Source: Gammaproteobacteria bacterium (GTDB lineage Bacteria > Pseudomonadota > Gammaproteobacteria > Steroidobacterales > Woeseiaceae). Taken from it: 41,572 nt of DNA. Location of the stretch: contig JAHHOT010000113.1 in NCBI GenBank assembly GCA_018677555.1, positions 1 to 41,572 of the forward strand. The letters run 5' to 3'. The translations under genes and the position numbers were made by a program. This document shows, piece after piece, positions 1 to 8,449 of this stretch (the stretch's first letter is position 1; every line of letters starts with the position of its first letter). Under the pieces are notes generated by a model. It saw only the letters and a list, made by a program, of their open reading frames with translations, was not told where the DNA came from and did no database searches.

Positions 1-1
1 G

Positions 2-517
2 TCGGCAACCAGGGTAGACCCTTTCTTATATGAGTCGGGCATCGAGACCTGGGACAAGCCAGTCGATGATCCGTGGTATTGGGCAGAGGTCAGGTACCAG
101 ATCGATCTGGGCGGAACCCGGGAACATCTCTGGGGCATCGAAATTGATATGGATCAAGACGGCATTGATGAGCTTGGAATTACATCGTCCGCTTCGCAGG
201 GCAATGCAGGTGGTTCATTTGCTTTCTTCAAGAGAGATCGGGAACAGTACCGATTCATTGGCTACGCGTTTCTGAAGACGATGCAGATATTGCCTGTTGC
301 GCAAGACGGGAATATTCGAATTCGATCGATAGGCCGCGCCAGCATCAATTGTGCGGTTGCGATGACACTCGTAAACGATGGCGAACAATTTCACCCGGGA
401 GAAAAGGCCAACTCTTGCGAGAGTCCGGCGAAATATGAGCGGCTGCTGGGTGAAGCGCCGATCGTGTTTCCGGGTCGGCATAGCATCCGCCCGGATGATT
501 GGGGGAACCATGAGTGA
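2..517 (+). CDS. hypothetical protein, 5' end outside window
   Basis: The reading frame is open from the first full codon at base 2 to TGA at 515-517, so the gene starts upstream of the window; the first in-frame ATG, at 149, lies well inside it. The visible 171 residues are acidic and aromatic-rich. They include DMDQDGIDELG, which resembles the DxDxDGxxE calcium-binding loop of FG-GAP/VCBS-type repeats. A similar loop occurs in the next gene, whose ATG (510) overlaps this stop codon, so the two are probably co-transcribed and related in function. I do not recognise a named family. A surface or periplasmic protein is a guess based on the loop and on the secreted partner. Confidence 0.6.
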   Translation, partial: SATRVDPFLYESGIETWDKPVDDPWYWAEVRYQIDLGGTREHLWGIEIDMDQDGIDELGITSSASQGNAGGSFAFFKRDREQYRFIGYAFLKTMQILPVAQDGNIRIRSIGRASINCAVAMTLVNDGEQFHPGEKANSCESPAKYERLLGEAPIVFPGRHSIRPDDWGNHE

Positions 518-1205
518 CCGACGAGTGTGCAAAATGAACACAGTGATGTTGATTGTCTCAGGAATTCTGGCTTTGTTTTCGTCAACCTCACTTGCCGTGA
601 CCCTCGATTGTTACTGGGCAGCCGAAAGATCAGTGACGATCGATAACGGCTGGATTGATGTTGTGCAGGGCGCAGATGAAAATCACCACAATGCGCGCGT
701 AGCCATTTGGGGCACTGAGCGTATCAATGCCCGATGCCTGGACCTTGATCGCGACCACGACGCGGAAGTTGTGGTCTGGTCCAGAGGGGTCGGATCCGGT
801 CCGTACTATCGCCTGCAGATAATCGATTTTCTGCCCGACGGGATATTGTCGTGGTCGTACTCTTCGGATGGTATGCCGATCATCAAGGATCGGCATATCC
901 ACCTGGGGAACCTGGCCGGCAGGTACCAGGAACCTGGTGCGGAGCCGACCTACAAATCCTACCCGTACAACAAAAAGTATGGGCTTTGGGATTCTGACAA
1001 GGTTTACGTTTGGATGCAGTTCATCACGGTCTTGACGGAAGGCAAGAGCGTTTACCTGCTCGGTAATGAATTCGAGTCCAGCATGGCTTGCAAGGCAAGC
1101 GGCGAACTAACCGTCACGAAGTTCTCGTCGGCAGGACTGGAAGCGAGCTATCGCTGCCAGAGCAATGTTGATGTCAGGGATGCACTCAAGCCCATTACCG
1201 ATTAA
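510..1205 (+). CDS. secreted hypothetical protein
   Basis: This encodes 231 aa from the ATG at 510, which overlaps the previous stop by eight bases; upstream in-frame codons belong to the previous gene's territory. Residues about 8-29 form a hydrophobic signal peptide (NTVMLIVSGILALFSSTSLA) followed by a mature protein starting VTLDCYW. An Asp-rich loop, DLDRDHDAEVVV (about residues 77-88), again resembles a calcium-binding FG-GAP loop. At least four Cys remain in the mature part, which is compatible with disulfides in the periplasm. No catalytic motif is visible and I do not recognise the family. It is probably an exported partner of the upstream gene. Confidence 0.65.
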   Translation: MSDRRVCKMNTVMLIVSGILALFSSTSLAVTLDCYWAAERSVTIDNGWIDVVQGADENHHNARVAIWGTERINARCLDLDRDHDAEVVVWSRGVGSGPYYRLQIIDFLPDGILSWSYSSDGMPIIKDRHIHLGNLAGRYQEPGAEPTYKSYPYNKKYGLWDSDKVYVWMQFITVLTEGKSVYLLGNEFESSMACKASGELTVTKFSSAGLEASYRCQSNVDVRDALKPITD

Positions 1206-1320
1206 CCGCTGCGCAATGGGCGCTGTCAGCGACACGCTCGCCTGCTTGCCGTCGCTTCTGGTTTACCGCGAAATGGTGGTAGGCTGCTGAGCGAACGGCC
1301 GGCGGTTGTTGGAGTGGGCG

Positions 1321-2205
1321 ATGAAGAAACATGGCATCGAACTGGTAAATCACACTGCGCTCGAGCCCTGGTTAGAGGGGCGCCCATTCGACGAGTGGAA
1401 AGCACAGTACGACGAGGAAGGTTACGCCATTTTCGAGGCAGTGATGACGCGCGCGGAAACGGAGCGGGTCCGCGATGCGCTGCAATCCCATTTGTCCGTT
1501 ACCGGCCGGAATCACTTCGAGGGTTACAAGTCGCATCGGGTTTACTCCTTGCTGGCGAAAGCGCCAGATGTTTTTTCTGACATGATCACGCATCCCTTGC
1601 CACTGGCGTTCGCGGAGGCCGAACTGGGTGCTTCGTGTTTGATCTCGGGCTTGCTCGCGATCAACCTACTGCCCGGAGAAACCGCGCAGGGCTGGCATTA
1701 CGACGACGCACAAATCCGAATACCCAGGCCACGTCCTGCATACGGGGTCAGCGCGTTCTGGACGATCGACGACACGACAGAGATGAACGGCGCAACGGAG
1801 ATCATCCCGCGCAGTCATTTGTGGGGAGACGGCGAGCTCGACGATTCGCTAGTCAAAGACTCGTACGATCCCGCGCTGAAGGACCTGGCCGTCGACGCGG
1901 ATCTGCAACCGAGAGCGGACGCTGTCAAAGCGACGATGCCAGCAGGTTCGTTGATGATTACGAAAGGCACATTGTGGCACCGGGGCGGGGCGAACCGGTC
2001 CAGCAAAAGTCGCCTGGTTATAACTCCGCAATATTGCCCGGGGTGGGCTCGGCAACTGGAAAACATGATGTTGGCGGTGCCTGCGGAGATCGCGGCCACG
2101 CTACCGAAACGCACGCGGCAACTGCTTGGCTACAATATTCATGACGTGTTCATGGGATATGTCGATGGCGTTCATCCCGATACGGTTTTGAATATTGGTA
2201 CCTAG
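1321..2205 (+). CDS. phytanoyl-CoA dioxygenase (PhyH) family protein
   Basis: This 294-aa protein is a predicted Fe(II)/2-oxoglutarate-dependent oxygenase of the PhyH family, which hydroxylates unactivated carbons using O2 and 2-oxoglutarate. The metal triad is visible as H126-x-D128 (in GWHYDDAQIRIP) and the distal H220 (LWHRGGANRS). R231 (SRLVITPQY) is placed to bind the 2-oxoglutarate carboxylate. Length fits the family. I chose ATG 1321 over the in-frame TTG codons at 1306 and 1309 because GGAG at 1311-1314 is well placed as a ribosome-binding site. The substrate cannot be read from the sequence. The neighbours are unrelated, so it is probably monocistronic. Confidence 0.85.
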   Translation: MKKHGIELVNHTALEPWLEGRPFDEWKAQYDEEGYAIFEAVMTRAETERVRDALQSHLSVTGRNHFEGYKSHRVYSLLAKAPDVFSDMITHPLPLAFAEAELGASCLISGLLAINLLPGETAQGWHYDDAQIRIPRPRPAYGVSAFWTIDDTTEMNGATEIIPRSHLWGDGELDDSLVKDSYDPALKDLAVDADLQPRADAVKATMPAGSLMITKGTLWHRGGANRSSKSRLVITPQYCPGWARQLENMMLAVPAEIAATLPKRTRQLLGYNIHDVFMGYVDGVHPDTVLNIGT

Positions 2206-2361
2206 CTGCGAGGCACTTCATCTTCCGCCCGCATCCACCGCATGCGCACAACCGACGTAGCGATTTATCAGCGCTTCGTCCATGCCGAAAGCCGATCTGT
2301 GACCTGAGTCCGGCACTCGTTAATTGCAACAGGCACACTAGGCCGATTTCAGGTTGACATA

Positions 2362-5235
2362 ATGCGCAAAACCCTGGTTCTGATCTTTTTCCTGTCCGGT
2401 GCTGCGGCGCTGATCTTCGAAGCGTTGTGGTTTCGCCTGGCGGGACTGTCGCTCGGCAATAGCGTCTGGAGTGCGAGCCTGGTTCTGGCCGCCTTCATGG
2501 GTGGCCTGGCGGTGGGCAACGGCCTGGTCGCGAAGATGCACGAGCGACTTGCGCACCCTGTGCGTGTCTATGCTGCCCTGGAATTCGCGATCGGCCTTGG
2601 TGGTATTGCGGTGGTGTTGCTGTTGCCGCGTATGTCCGGGCTGCTCGGGCCGCTTTTTGCCAATCTCACCGATGCCCCGCTGCTGCTCAATGCGGTCCGC
2701 CTGACAATCGCGTTCGGCATCCTGCTGATTCCGGCAATCGCGATGGGTGCGACCTTGCCGGTCGTTGTGCACGCAATGACCCGACAGAATCCGAATTTTG
2801 GCACAAATCTGGGTCAGCTCTACGGCTGGAATACTCTGGGGGCGACGCTTGGTGCGGTCAGCGCGGAGCTGATCTTCGTGCCGATATTCGGCATTGTCGG
2901 TAGCGGTCTCTTTGCACTGGTGCTGAATCTGACGGCTGCGGTAATTGCGTTGCGTCTATCGAGGCATATCGAAAACGTTAGCGCTCCGGTCAGCAGCACT
3001 GAGCAAGCCACAAGCGCCGTGTCCTGGCGCTGCCGTCGTTTTCTCGCGGTTGCAGCTCTGTCTGGCGCACTGATGTTGGCGCTCGAGGTCGTCTGGTTTC
3101 GATTCCTGTTATTGACCGTTCCGGGTACCAGTCTTGTTTTTGCCGTCATGCTCGCGGTTGTGCTTGCGGGTATCGCGATTGGCGGGCTTGCTGCCGCATG
3201 GCTGTTCGAGCGGGACGAGAAGGCCTATCGCTGGCTGGGACATGTAACAGCCGTTTCTGCCGCATTTGTGGTGATAACTTACTGGGGCTACGACCTGTTC
3301 GCTGTTTACCGTCACCTGGAAGTACCGACGTTTTCCGCGTTTCTCGGTTACGCGGTGTCCCTGATGTTCCCGGTTGCTTTGTTGTCTGGCGTAGCCTTCA
3401 CAATGGTCAGCAGAGCGGTGAAGGACGACCTCGGTTCTTCGGCCAGGACAGCGGGAATCACAACGCTCTTCAACACTGTCGGCGCGATGATCGGAGCTCT
3501 GGTTGGCGGCTTCGTCCTGTTGCCGTTGGCCGGTATGGAGCTGTCTTTCTTCATCATTGCGGCAACGTATCTGGTGGTGGCGTTGATAGTACCGACAGAG
3601 AACCAAACGCTGCGTTACACCGTTTCGTTCGGCAGAGGGTCGATTGGCCTGGCCGTCGTGTGTCTCGTATTGTTTCCTTTCGGTTTGATGAAGCGAACGC
3701 ATTTTGACGCCGAGGTGGCATGGCTGCCCGGCCATACGTTGGTGGAGACGCGCGAAGGGCTGGTGGAGACACTGCGCTATTACCAACGCGACCTCTATGG
3801 TGAGCCGAAGTACTACCGTTTGGTCACCGACACGTATTCGATGTCAGCCACGACACGCGCTGCAAAGCGCTACATGAAACTTTACGTGTACCTGCCGATG
3901 GCATTGAAGCCTGATACGCGAAACGCGCTTCTCATCAGTTACGGTGTGGGTTCGACGGCGAAGGCTCTTACGGATTCCGTTGCGCTCGAGGAGATCGACG
4001 TTGTCGACATCTCGAGGGATATCCTGGATATGAGCTCGATTGTCTATCCCGGCGATGAAAACCCGCTCAAAGACGAGCGGGTCCGGGTGCACATCGAGGA
4101 TGGGCGATTCTTTCTCAATACGACTCGCAACGGCTATGACCTCATTACTTCTGAACCACCGCCGCCAAAAATTGCCGGGGTAGTCAATCTCTACTCACAG
4201 GAATACTTTGCACTGATCCACGACCGCCTGAACCCCGGCGGTTTTGCGAGTTACTGGTTGCCTGTCCAGCAACTGCAGCCAACCGATACGCTGGCAATCG
4301 TAAAGGCATTTTGCAATGCGTTTGAAGACTGCTCACTTTGGTCTGGCGCCGGCCTTGAGTGGATGTTGCTGGGCTCGAATGATGCCGTACCCGCAAACGA
4401 TCCGATGCGTTTTTCGGCGCAATGGAACGATCCGGTCGTTGGGCCCGAGTTGCGCTCACTGGGATTCGAGTCTCCGGAGCAGCTTGGTTCGCTGTTTATC
4501 GCGGATGCAGGCTTGCTCGCTGATCTGACGACGAATGTGCGCCCGGTCAACGATAATCATCCGGCGCGTATTTCAGCCCACCTGGTGGAGGACATGTCGG
4601 CGTATGTTGAACTGTACGGTGCCTTGATGGACGAAGAGCAGCGTCGGCAACGGTTCCGGAATAGCGAATTGATCAATCGTTTGTGGCCGGCCGAATTCAG
4701 GTCGGCCAGCGAGCCGTATTTCGTTTACGAGCGCATGCTTAAAAACCACTTTACGGCCGGTTTATACCGGCACGCATCCGATCCATTGGTTTGGGCCGAT
4801 ATCGAACAGGTGCTGACTGAATCTGCGCTGACGACGCTGCCACTGTGGATGCTGGGCAGCGATCGCGACACGCAGGAAATCGTTGGCCGCCTGGCAGGCG
4901 AGGATAGACATCGCGAAGACGTTGCCCTCGAACTGGCACGCAAACACGCTTCTGAGCGTGACTACCTGGCAGCACTGGGTTTCATGGAAGGTTACGTTGC
5001 AGCGGCGGGTGAAGTAAGCGAGTGGGAATCGAGCCTGTATCTCTACCTGCTCGCCAAGAGCGGCATGGTGGTGCGTTCCAAGCCTATCATCGACAATCTC
5101 CGTGCGCTGGAGCGCCCGTCAATAGATCGATTCCTGGACTGGTACGAGCAGGAGTTTGACCTGCAGGCAGCAGCGGAACCCGAGGCTATGGTGCTCGGCA
5201 GCGAGCGCGCACCGGAGCTTGCGCTGCACCCGTAG
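2362..5235 (+). CDS. fused MFS-like membrane / spermidine synthase-like protein
   Basis: This 957-aa protein has three parts. Residues 1 to about 430 hold many hydrophobic helices with repeated small-residue motifs (FMGGLAVGN, GATLPVVVHA), as in the fused MFS/spermidine-synthase family. Residues about 460-700 form a Rossmann methyltransferase-like domain: a nucleotide-binding loop SYGVGSTAKAL (about 526), an acidic strand end DVVDIS, DGRFFL, and SEPPPPK in place of the catalytic D-x-x-D region of polyamine aminopropyltransferases. The last 230 residues are a soluble alpha-helical extension I cannot assign. The altered active-site loop makes genuine spermidine synthesis uncertain; transport or a modified aminopropyl/methyl transfer at the membrane is equally possible. 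A weak AGG precedes the ATG. Alone in its orientation group. Confidence 0.8.
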   Translation: MRKTLVLIFFLSGAAALIFEALWFRLAGLSLGNSVWSASLVLAAFMGGLAVGNGLVAKMHERLAHPVRVYAALEFAIGLGGIAVVLLLPRMSGLLGPLFANLTDAPLLLNAVRLTIAFGILLIPAIAMGATLPVVVHAMTRQNPNFGTNLGQLYGWNTLGATLGAVSAELIFVPIFGIVGSGLFALVLNLTAAVIALRLSRHIENVSAPVSSTEQATSAVSWRCRRFLAVAALSGALMLALEVVWFRFLLLTVPGTSLVFAVMLAVVLAGIAIGGLAAAWLFERDEKAYRWLGHVTAVSAAFVVITYWGYDLFAVYRHLEVPTFSAFLGYAVSLMFPVALLSGVAFTMVSRAVKDDLGSSARTAGITTLFNTVGAMIGALVGGFVLLPLAGMELSFFIIAATYLVVALIVPTENQTLRYTVSFGRGSIGLAVVCLVLFPFGLMKRTHFDAEVAWLPGHTLVETREGLVETLRYYQRDLYGEPKYYRLVTDTYSMSATTRAAKRYMKLYVYLPMALKPDTRNALLISYGVGSTAKALTDSVALEEIDVVDISRDILDMSSIVYPGDENPLKDERVRVHIEDGRFFLNTTRNGYDLITSEPPPPKIAGVVNLYSQEYFALIHDRLNPGGFASYWLPVQQLQPTDTLAIVKAFCNAFEDCSLWSGAGLEWMLLGSNDAVPANDPMRFSAQWNDPVVGPELRSLGFESPEQLGSLFIADAGLLADLTTNVRPVNDNHPARISAHLVEDMSAYVELYGALMDEEQRRQRFRNSELINRLWPAEFRSASEPYFVYERMLKNHFTAGLYRHASDPLVWADIEQVLTESALTTLPLWMLGSDRDTQEIVGRLAGEDRHREDVALELARKHASERDYLAALGFMEGYVAAAGEVSEWESSLYLYLLAKSGMVVRSKPIIDNLRALERPSIDRFLDWYEQEFDLQAAAEPEAMVLGSERAPELALHP

Positions 5236-5298
5236 GCGTTTCGGGCGGTTGGCAGCCCGTTCATGGAGCGGCTGACGCGGCACGATCCTGTACGCTTC

Positions 5299-5327
5299 TT
5301 GACCGCGCTTGCACGGCAATCTAACGT
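5299..5327 (+). promoter_or_regulatory. predicted sigma70 promoter
   Basis: TTGACC (5299-5304) and TAACGT (5322-5327) are separated by 17 bp. They sit about 50 bases upstream of the YCII-like gene in an otherwise empty 143-bp gap. The -35 is a near-consensus match and the -10 is moderate. Confidence 0.45.
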
Positions 5328-5378
5328 GCAATCTCCTTGCTGCCGATCGCAGCCAACGGTACCAACGAGGGGAAGCGC

Positions 5379-5669
5379 GTGAAACGATTCATGTTGATGC
5401 ATTTCGGATTTGAAAAGCCAACGCCGGAAATAATGGGCGCATGGAAGGCATGGTTCGAGTCGATCGCAGATCGCGCCGAAGAGAACGGCGGTTTTCATGG
5501 TGGCGCCCGTGAGATTACCCGGGACGGCAGCAGGGACCTGCCTATGGGCATGGATTCAATCACCGGCTACTCCATCATCAAAGCAGAGAGCCTGGAGGAA
5601 GCAGAAGCGATTGCAGCGGAGAATCCATTCATCGCCAGCATCCGGGTCTACGAAATTCATACCATGTAG
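5379..5669 (+). CDS. YCII/DGPF-related small protein
   Basis: This 96-aa protein has the ferredoxin-like alpha/beta pattern of the YCII-related (DGPF) family: MLMHFGFEKPTPEIM near the start, then DSITGYSIIKAESLEEAEAI and ENPFIASIRVYEIHTM at the end. Members often sit beside sigma-factor or stress genes; their reaction is mostly unknown. I chose GTG 5379 because a purine-rich AGGGGAAG ribosome-binding site (5368-5375) lies directly upstream. ATG 5391 is the alternative start. Sixty bases separate it from the next gene on the same strand, so co-transcription is possible. Confidence 0.75.
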   Translation: MKRFMLMHFGFEKPTPEIMGAWKAWFESIADRAEENGGFHGGAREITRDGSRDLPMGMDSITGYSIIKAESLEEAEAIAAENPFIASIRVYEIHTM

Positions 5670-5729
5670 ATATGCCCGGCAGTCTGGCCAGCGAATTGGC
5701 ATGACAATGAGTGCCGAGGAGTCCGGCAA

Positions 5730-6680
5730 TTGAAAAAACTCATTCTTGGCGTTTGCCTGGTTATCGCTTATTCAGCGCTGGCGGCAGATCGGGCGCCGTA
5801 TGCCGGTCAGCAACACCGGTCTATCAAGTCGCTGTCCGAGCAGGAGATCCGCTCGCTCAGGGCGGGCGAGGGCATGGGCTTTGCCTTGCCCGCGGAGTTA
5901 AACGGCTACCCTGGACCGCGCCACGTGCTCGAGCTGGCTGCAGAGCTACGCTTGACACGCGAGCAGCTGGCCGAAACGCAGGCCCTTTACGATGCCATGC
6001 ACAGCGAGGCGGTCGCGCTTGGGGAGATGTTGATCGGGCTGGAGAAAGACCTCGACGACGATTTCGGGCGCGGATCGATTGACGCCGCAACCCTGGAGTC
6101 AGCGTTACTCGAATCCGGCGTGACGAAAGCGAAACTTCGGCACGTCCACCTGCGTACGCATCTGCGCCAGAAAGAACTGTTGTCTGCCGAGCAAGTCGCA
6201 AGCTACAACAGGCTTCGCGGCTACGCGGGCGGCGCTCACCATCATGACAGCCACCACTCGACTGCCGACGCCGACAAAGACGCTTTGCAGGCTCTGGACC
6301 AGGCCTATGCCGATAACTGGAAAGCGGCTGATGCGGACGGCGTCATCGCGTTATTCACGGAAGATGCCACGCTGGTCCCGCATCATGGCGATCCACCGAT
6401 CACGGGACGTGAGTCCATTCGCAATTTCTGGTTCGACCCGGCCTACCCGCCGACGCTGATAAGGGAATGGACAAGAGACGCCAAAGAGATATTCGTGTCC
6501 GGCGACGTTGGTGTCGTGCGTGGCCGGGCGCGTCTTGTCTGGGACTACGAGGGAATGCGTACGACTATTCCTGAAAGCAACTATGTCCTGATCGCTGTCC
6601 GCCTTGGGGACGACTGGAAAATCCGCATACTCACCTGGAACGACGACCCACGCGAGTGGATACAGGCGACAAAGGACTGA
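5730..6680 (+). CDS. Spy/CpxP-like periplasmic domain fused to SnoaL/NTF2-like domain
   Basis: This 316-aa protein starts at TTG 5730, supported by GAGGAG at 5716-5721. Residues 1-19 are a signal peptide (KKLILGVCLVIAYSALA). Residues about 70-165 are helical with two LTxxQ-type motifs (LTREQ and LSAEQ), the signature of Spy/CpxP/zinc-resistance periplasmic chaperone-sensors. A His cluster, HHHDSHH (170-176), forms the linker. Residues about 185-312 are a SnoaL/DUF4440-type NTF2 fold: ALDQAYADNWKAADADGVI, FTEDATLVPHHG, then a Trp-rich end. The fusion suggests a periplasmic metal- or ligand-responsive protein, but the NTF2 ligand is unknown. The downstream gene is convergent. Confidence 0.75.
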   Translation: MKKLILGVCLVIAYSALAADRAPYAGQQHRSIKSLSEQEIRSLRAGEGMGFALPAELNGYPGPRHVLELAAELRLTREQLAETQALYDAMHSEAVALGEMLIGLEKDLDDDFGRGSIDAATLESALLESGVTKAKLRHVHLRTHLRQKELLSAEQVASYNRLRGYAGGAHHHDSHHSTADADKDALQALDQAYADNWKAADADGVIALFTEDATLVPHHGDPPITGRESIRNFWFDPAYPPTLIREWTRDAKEIFVSGDVGVVRGRARLVWDYEGMRTTIPESNYVLIAVRLGDDWKIRILTWNDDPREWIQATKD

Positions 6681-6815
6681 GCAAATCAAAGCCGGCCATT
6701 TTTGCTGTTCCGGTTACCCCAAATTGTCGCGGTCAATCCTTATGGACGAAATGTACACCGAGCCAGGCCAGCGTTTCACCTGTCACGGCCGGGTTACACG
6801 CGACGCGAACGGTCT

Positions 6816-8093
6816 TCAGTCGTTCTCACTCTTGTAAACCACACCGTGTTTCATGACGAATCGGACGTCCTCCATGACGCTGATATCCTGCAGCGGATTG
6901 CCGGCTACGGCGACCAGGTCTGCGCGTCTGCCCGCTGCGATCACACCACGATCGTCGACACCCAGTAGCTCTGCCGCAAATATCGTCGCCATTTTCAGCA
7001 CGTGCGCCTCGGGCAGATCTCTGGCGACCATGGCGGCAAATTCACGGCCATTGTCGCCGTGCCGGTAAACCCCTGAATCGGTGCCGAGCGCCATTTTGAC
7101 GCCGGCCCGATACGCTTTGCGTATGCTCTGATTGGCCAGTGGGTTCAGAAAATCGTTCTTTTCGACCGTTGCGGGTGGCGTATCCGGTGGCAGAGGGATG
7201 TCCGCTATATAGGCCTGCGGCACCAGAAAGGTGCCGCGCTCCTTCATCAGATGCACTGATTCGTCGGACAGCACCGAGCCGTGATCAATCGATGCCACTC
7301 CCGCGCGAATCGCGGCGTTGATGCCATCCGTTCCGTGCGCGTGGGCAGCGACCTTGAGTCCGAGCTTGCCGGCTTCCCGCACGATTGCGCGGAGTTCCTC
7401 CTCCGAATACTGCTGGGCCCCGATGGGGGCATTGCGTGAAAACGAGAAAACACCCGCGGTGGCGCAAACCTTGATCAGCCGCGCACCATGCTTGGCCTGG
7501 TAGCGGACGGCTTTGATGACCTCATCCACACCGTCGGCAATGCCCTGTTTCGGGCCGAGCTCATTGATGCCGGGAGCAAATCCGGTGATGTCGCAATGCC
7601 CGCCGGTGATGGATATATAGTGTCCGGCGGGCCACATGTCCGGACCGGGCACCGTGCCACGCTCAATGGCCTTCATCAGCGCGATATCGGGAAACCCGGG
7701 CAAGGCGCCGAGATCGCGCACCGTCGTAAACCCGGCTAGTAAGGTGTCGCGGGCGAATTTCGTGCCCAGAATCGCCCAGTCAGGGGCGGTTTCGTAGACG
7801 GACATGGTGACCCAGTGGTCCGCGGTAAAATAATCCGCCGTGAGGTGGGTATGCATATCCAGGAGGCCGGGCAGAAGGGTACGGTCGCCCAGTTCGATCT
7901 GATTCGCGCCATCGGGCACATTGCGCGGATTCACCGCATCGATCATTCCGTCCCTGATCACCAGCCGGGCTGGTCCCACGATTCTGCCGGATTCGGCATC
8001 GAACATCCGATCGGCACTCAGGACGGTAATTTCGGCCGGGCTGGCAGCAGCCAGCAACAACGCCAGCAATGCGCCTCCGCTTCGCAGCTGCAT
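6816..8093 (-). CDS. exported metal-dependent amidohydrolase (imidazolonepropionase-like)
   Basis: This 425-aa protein starts at ATG 8093, directly after a strong GGGGGAG ribosome-binding site; the longer frame to 8186 lacks one. A signal peptide (ALLALLLAAASPA) is followed by the amidohydrolase TIM barrel: DMHTH (metal ligands H81 and H83), LIKVCATAGV (Lys that can be carboxylated), KVAAHAHG, SIDHGS, and ALGTDSG (catalytic Asp). This set matches the imidazolonepropionase-related / Xaa-Pro dipeptidase-like exported amidohydrolases that cleave cyclic amides or peptides in the periplasm. The exact substrate is not predictable. It converges with the Spy-NTF2 gene, with 135 bp between them and no clear terminator. 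Confidence 0.85.
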   Translation of the reverse strand: MQLRSGGALLALLLAAASPAEITVLSADRMFDAESGRIVGPARLVIRDGMIDAVNPRNVPDGANQIELGDRTLLPGLLDMHTHLTADYFTADHWVTMSVYETAPDWAILGTKFARDTLLAGFTTVRDLGALPGFPDIALMKAIERGTVPGPDMWPAGHYISITGGHCDITGFAPGINELGPKQGIADGVDEVIKAVRYQAKHGARLIKVCATAGVFSFSRNAPIGAQQYSEEELRAIVREAGKLGLKVAAHAHGTDGINAAIRAGVASIDHGSVLSDESVHLMKERGTFLVPQAYIADIPLPPDTPPATVEKNDFLNPLANQSIRKAYRAGVKMALGTDSGVYRHGDNGREFAAMVARDLPEAHVLKMATIFAAELLGVDDRGVIAAGRRADLVAVAGNPLQDISVMEDVRFVMKHGVVYKSEND

Positions 8094-8185
8094 CAAGCTC
8101 CCCCTCGAAGTACGTTTGTGCCGGCAACATAGCACAGGCGGGAAAACACGCCGATCGGGCTGCCGTTGCGGTTGCCTGCGAGCCA

Positions 8186-8214
8186 TTGCAACTGGTCAAT
8201 TCAGCCCCTATAAT
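8186..8214 (+). promoter_or_regulatory. strong sigma70 promoter of the rimP-nusA-infB operon
   Basis: TTGCAA (8186-8191) and a perfect TATAAT (8209-8214) have an optimal 17-bp spacer. The transcript would start near 8221, giving a leader of about 230 nt before rimP. It is the best -10 match I found in the window, as expected for a translation/transcription operon. Confidence 0.75.
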
Positions 8215-8314
8215 TCGCGCCCTGCGGATGCGGTGGAACGACGAGCGACAGCTTCAGTGACACCGATAATCAAGGGTCTAGCAAGCCCGCGCTGCCAAGT
8301 TCTTGGTAGATAAG

Positions 8315-8336
8315 AAGCCCCGCCATGGGGTTTTTT
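8315..8336 (+). terminator. leader terminator 1 (attenuator candidate)
   Basis: AAGCCCC pairs with GGGGTTT around a GCCAT loop (one G-U pair) and runs straight into six T. It lies about 95 nt after the predicted transcription start and 113 nt before rimP, so it must be read through for operon expression. Confidence 0.65.
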
Positions 8337-8380
8337 GTTGTCTGGCGGTCAGCCAGAGGTTCAACATGCCGCAGGATGGG

Positions 8381-8409
8381 AATGGGCCAATGGCCCATTT
8401 TTTGTTTTT
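8381..8409 (+). terminator. leader terminator 2 (attenuator candidate)
   Basis: A perfect 8-bp stem, AATGGGCC/GGCCCATT, with a 3-nt loop is followed by T-rich sequence to 8409. It is the second terminator-like hairpin between the promoter and rimP. Confidence 0.65.
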
Positions 8410-8449
8410 GAATTAAATAGTTAGGCGCTATATTTAGAGTAGATTGTAA

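Larger units (their letters stand above)
8221..8449 (+). promoter_or_regulatory. structured mRNA leader of rimP-nusA operon
   Basis: The 229-nt untranslated stretch contains four hairpins. They are 8292-8309 (7-bp stem, GTTC loop), 8315-8333 (terminator-like), 8340-8356 (TCTGGC/GCCAGA) and 8381-8399 (terminator-like). No tRNA is present, although E. coli has metY and pseudomonads have tRNA-Leu at this place. In E. coli the nusA operon leader is known to terminate part of the transcripts and NusA controls its own operon, so an attenuator is the simplest reading. A stable RNA of about 115 nt is an alternative product. Confidence 0.6.

Noticed and set aside
2354-2364. TTGACA directly before the ATG of the membrane/spermidine-synthase-like gene
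   Set aside because: It lies at the start codon, so it cannot be the -35 for this gene; chance match.
8225-8290. tRNA-Leu-like beginning (GCGGATGCGGTGGAA, then GCTTCAG resembling a CAG anticodon loop) where pseudomonads carry tRNA-Leu
   Set aside because: No T-arm, no closing acceptor stem and no proper anticodon stem. At most a decayed relic, so not annotated as tRNA.
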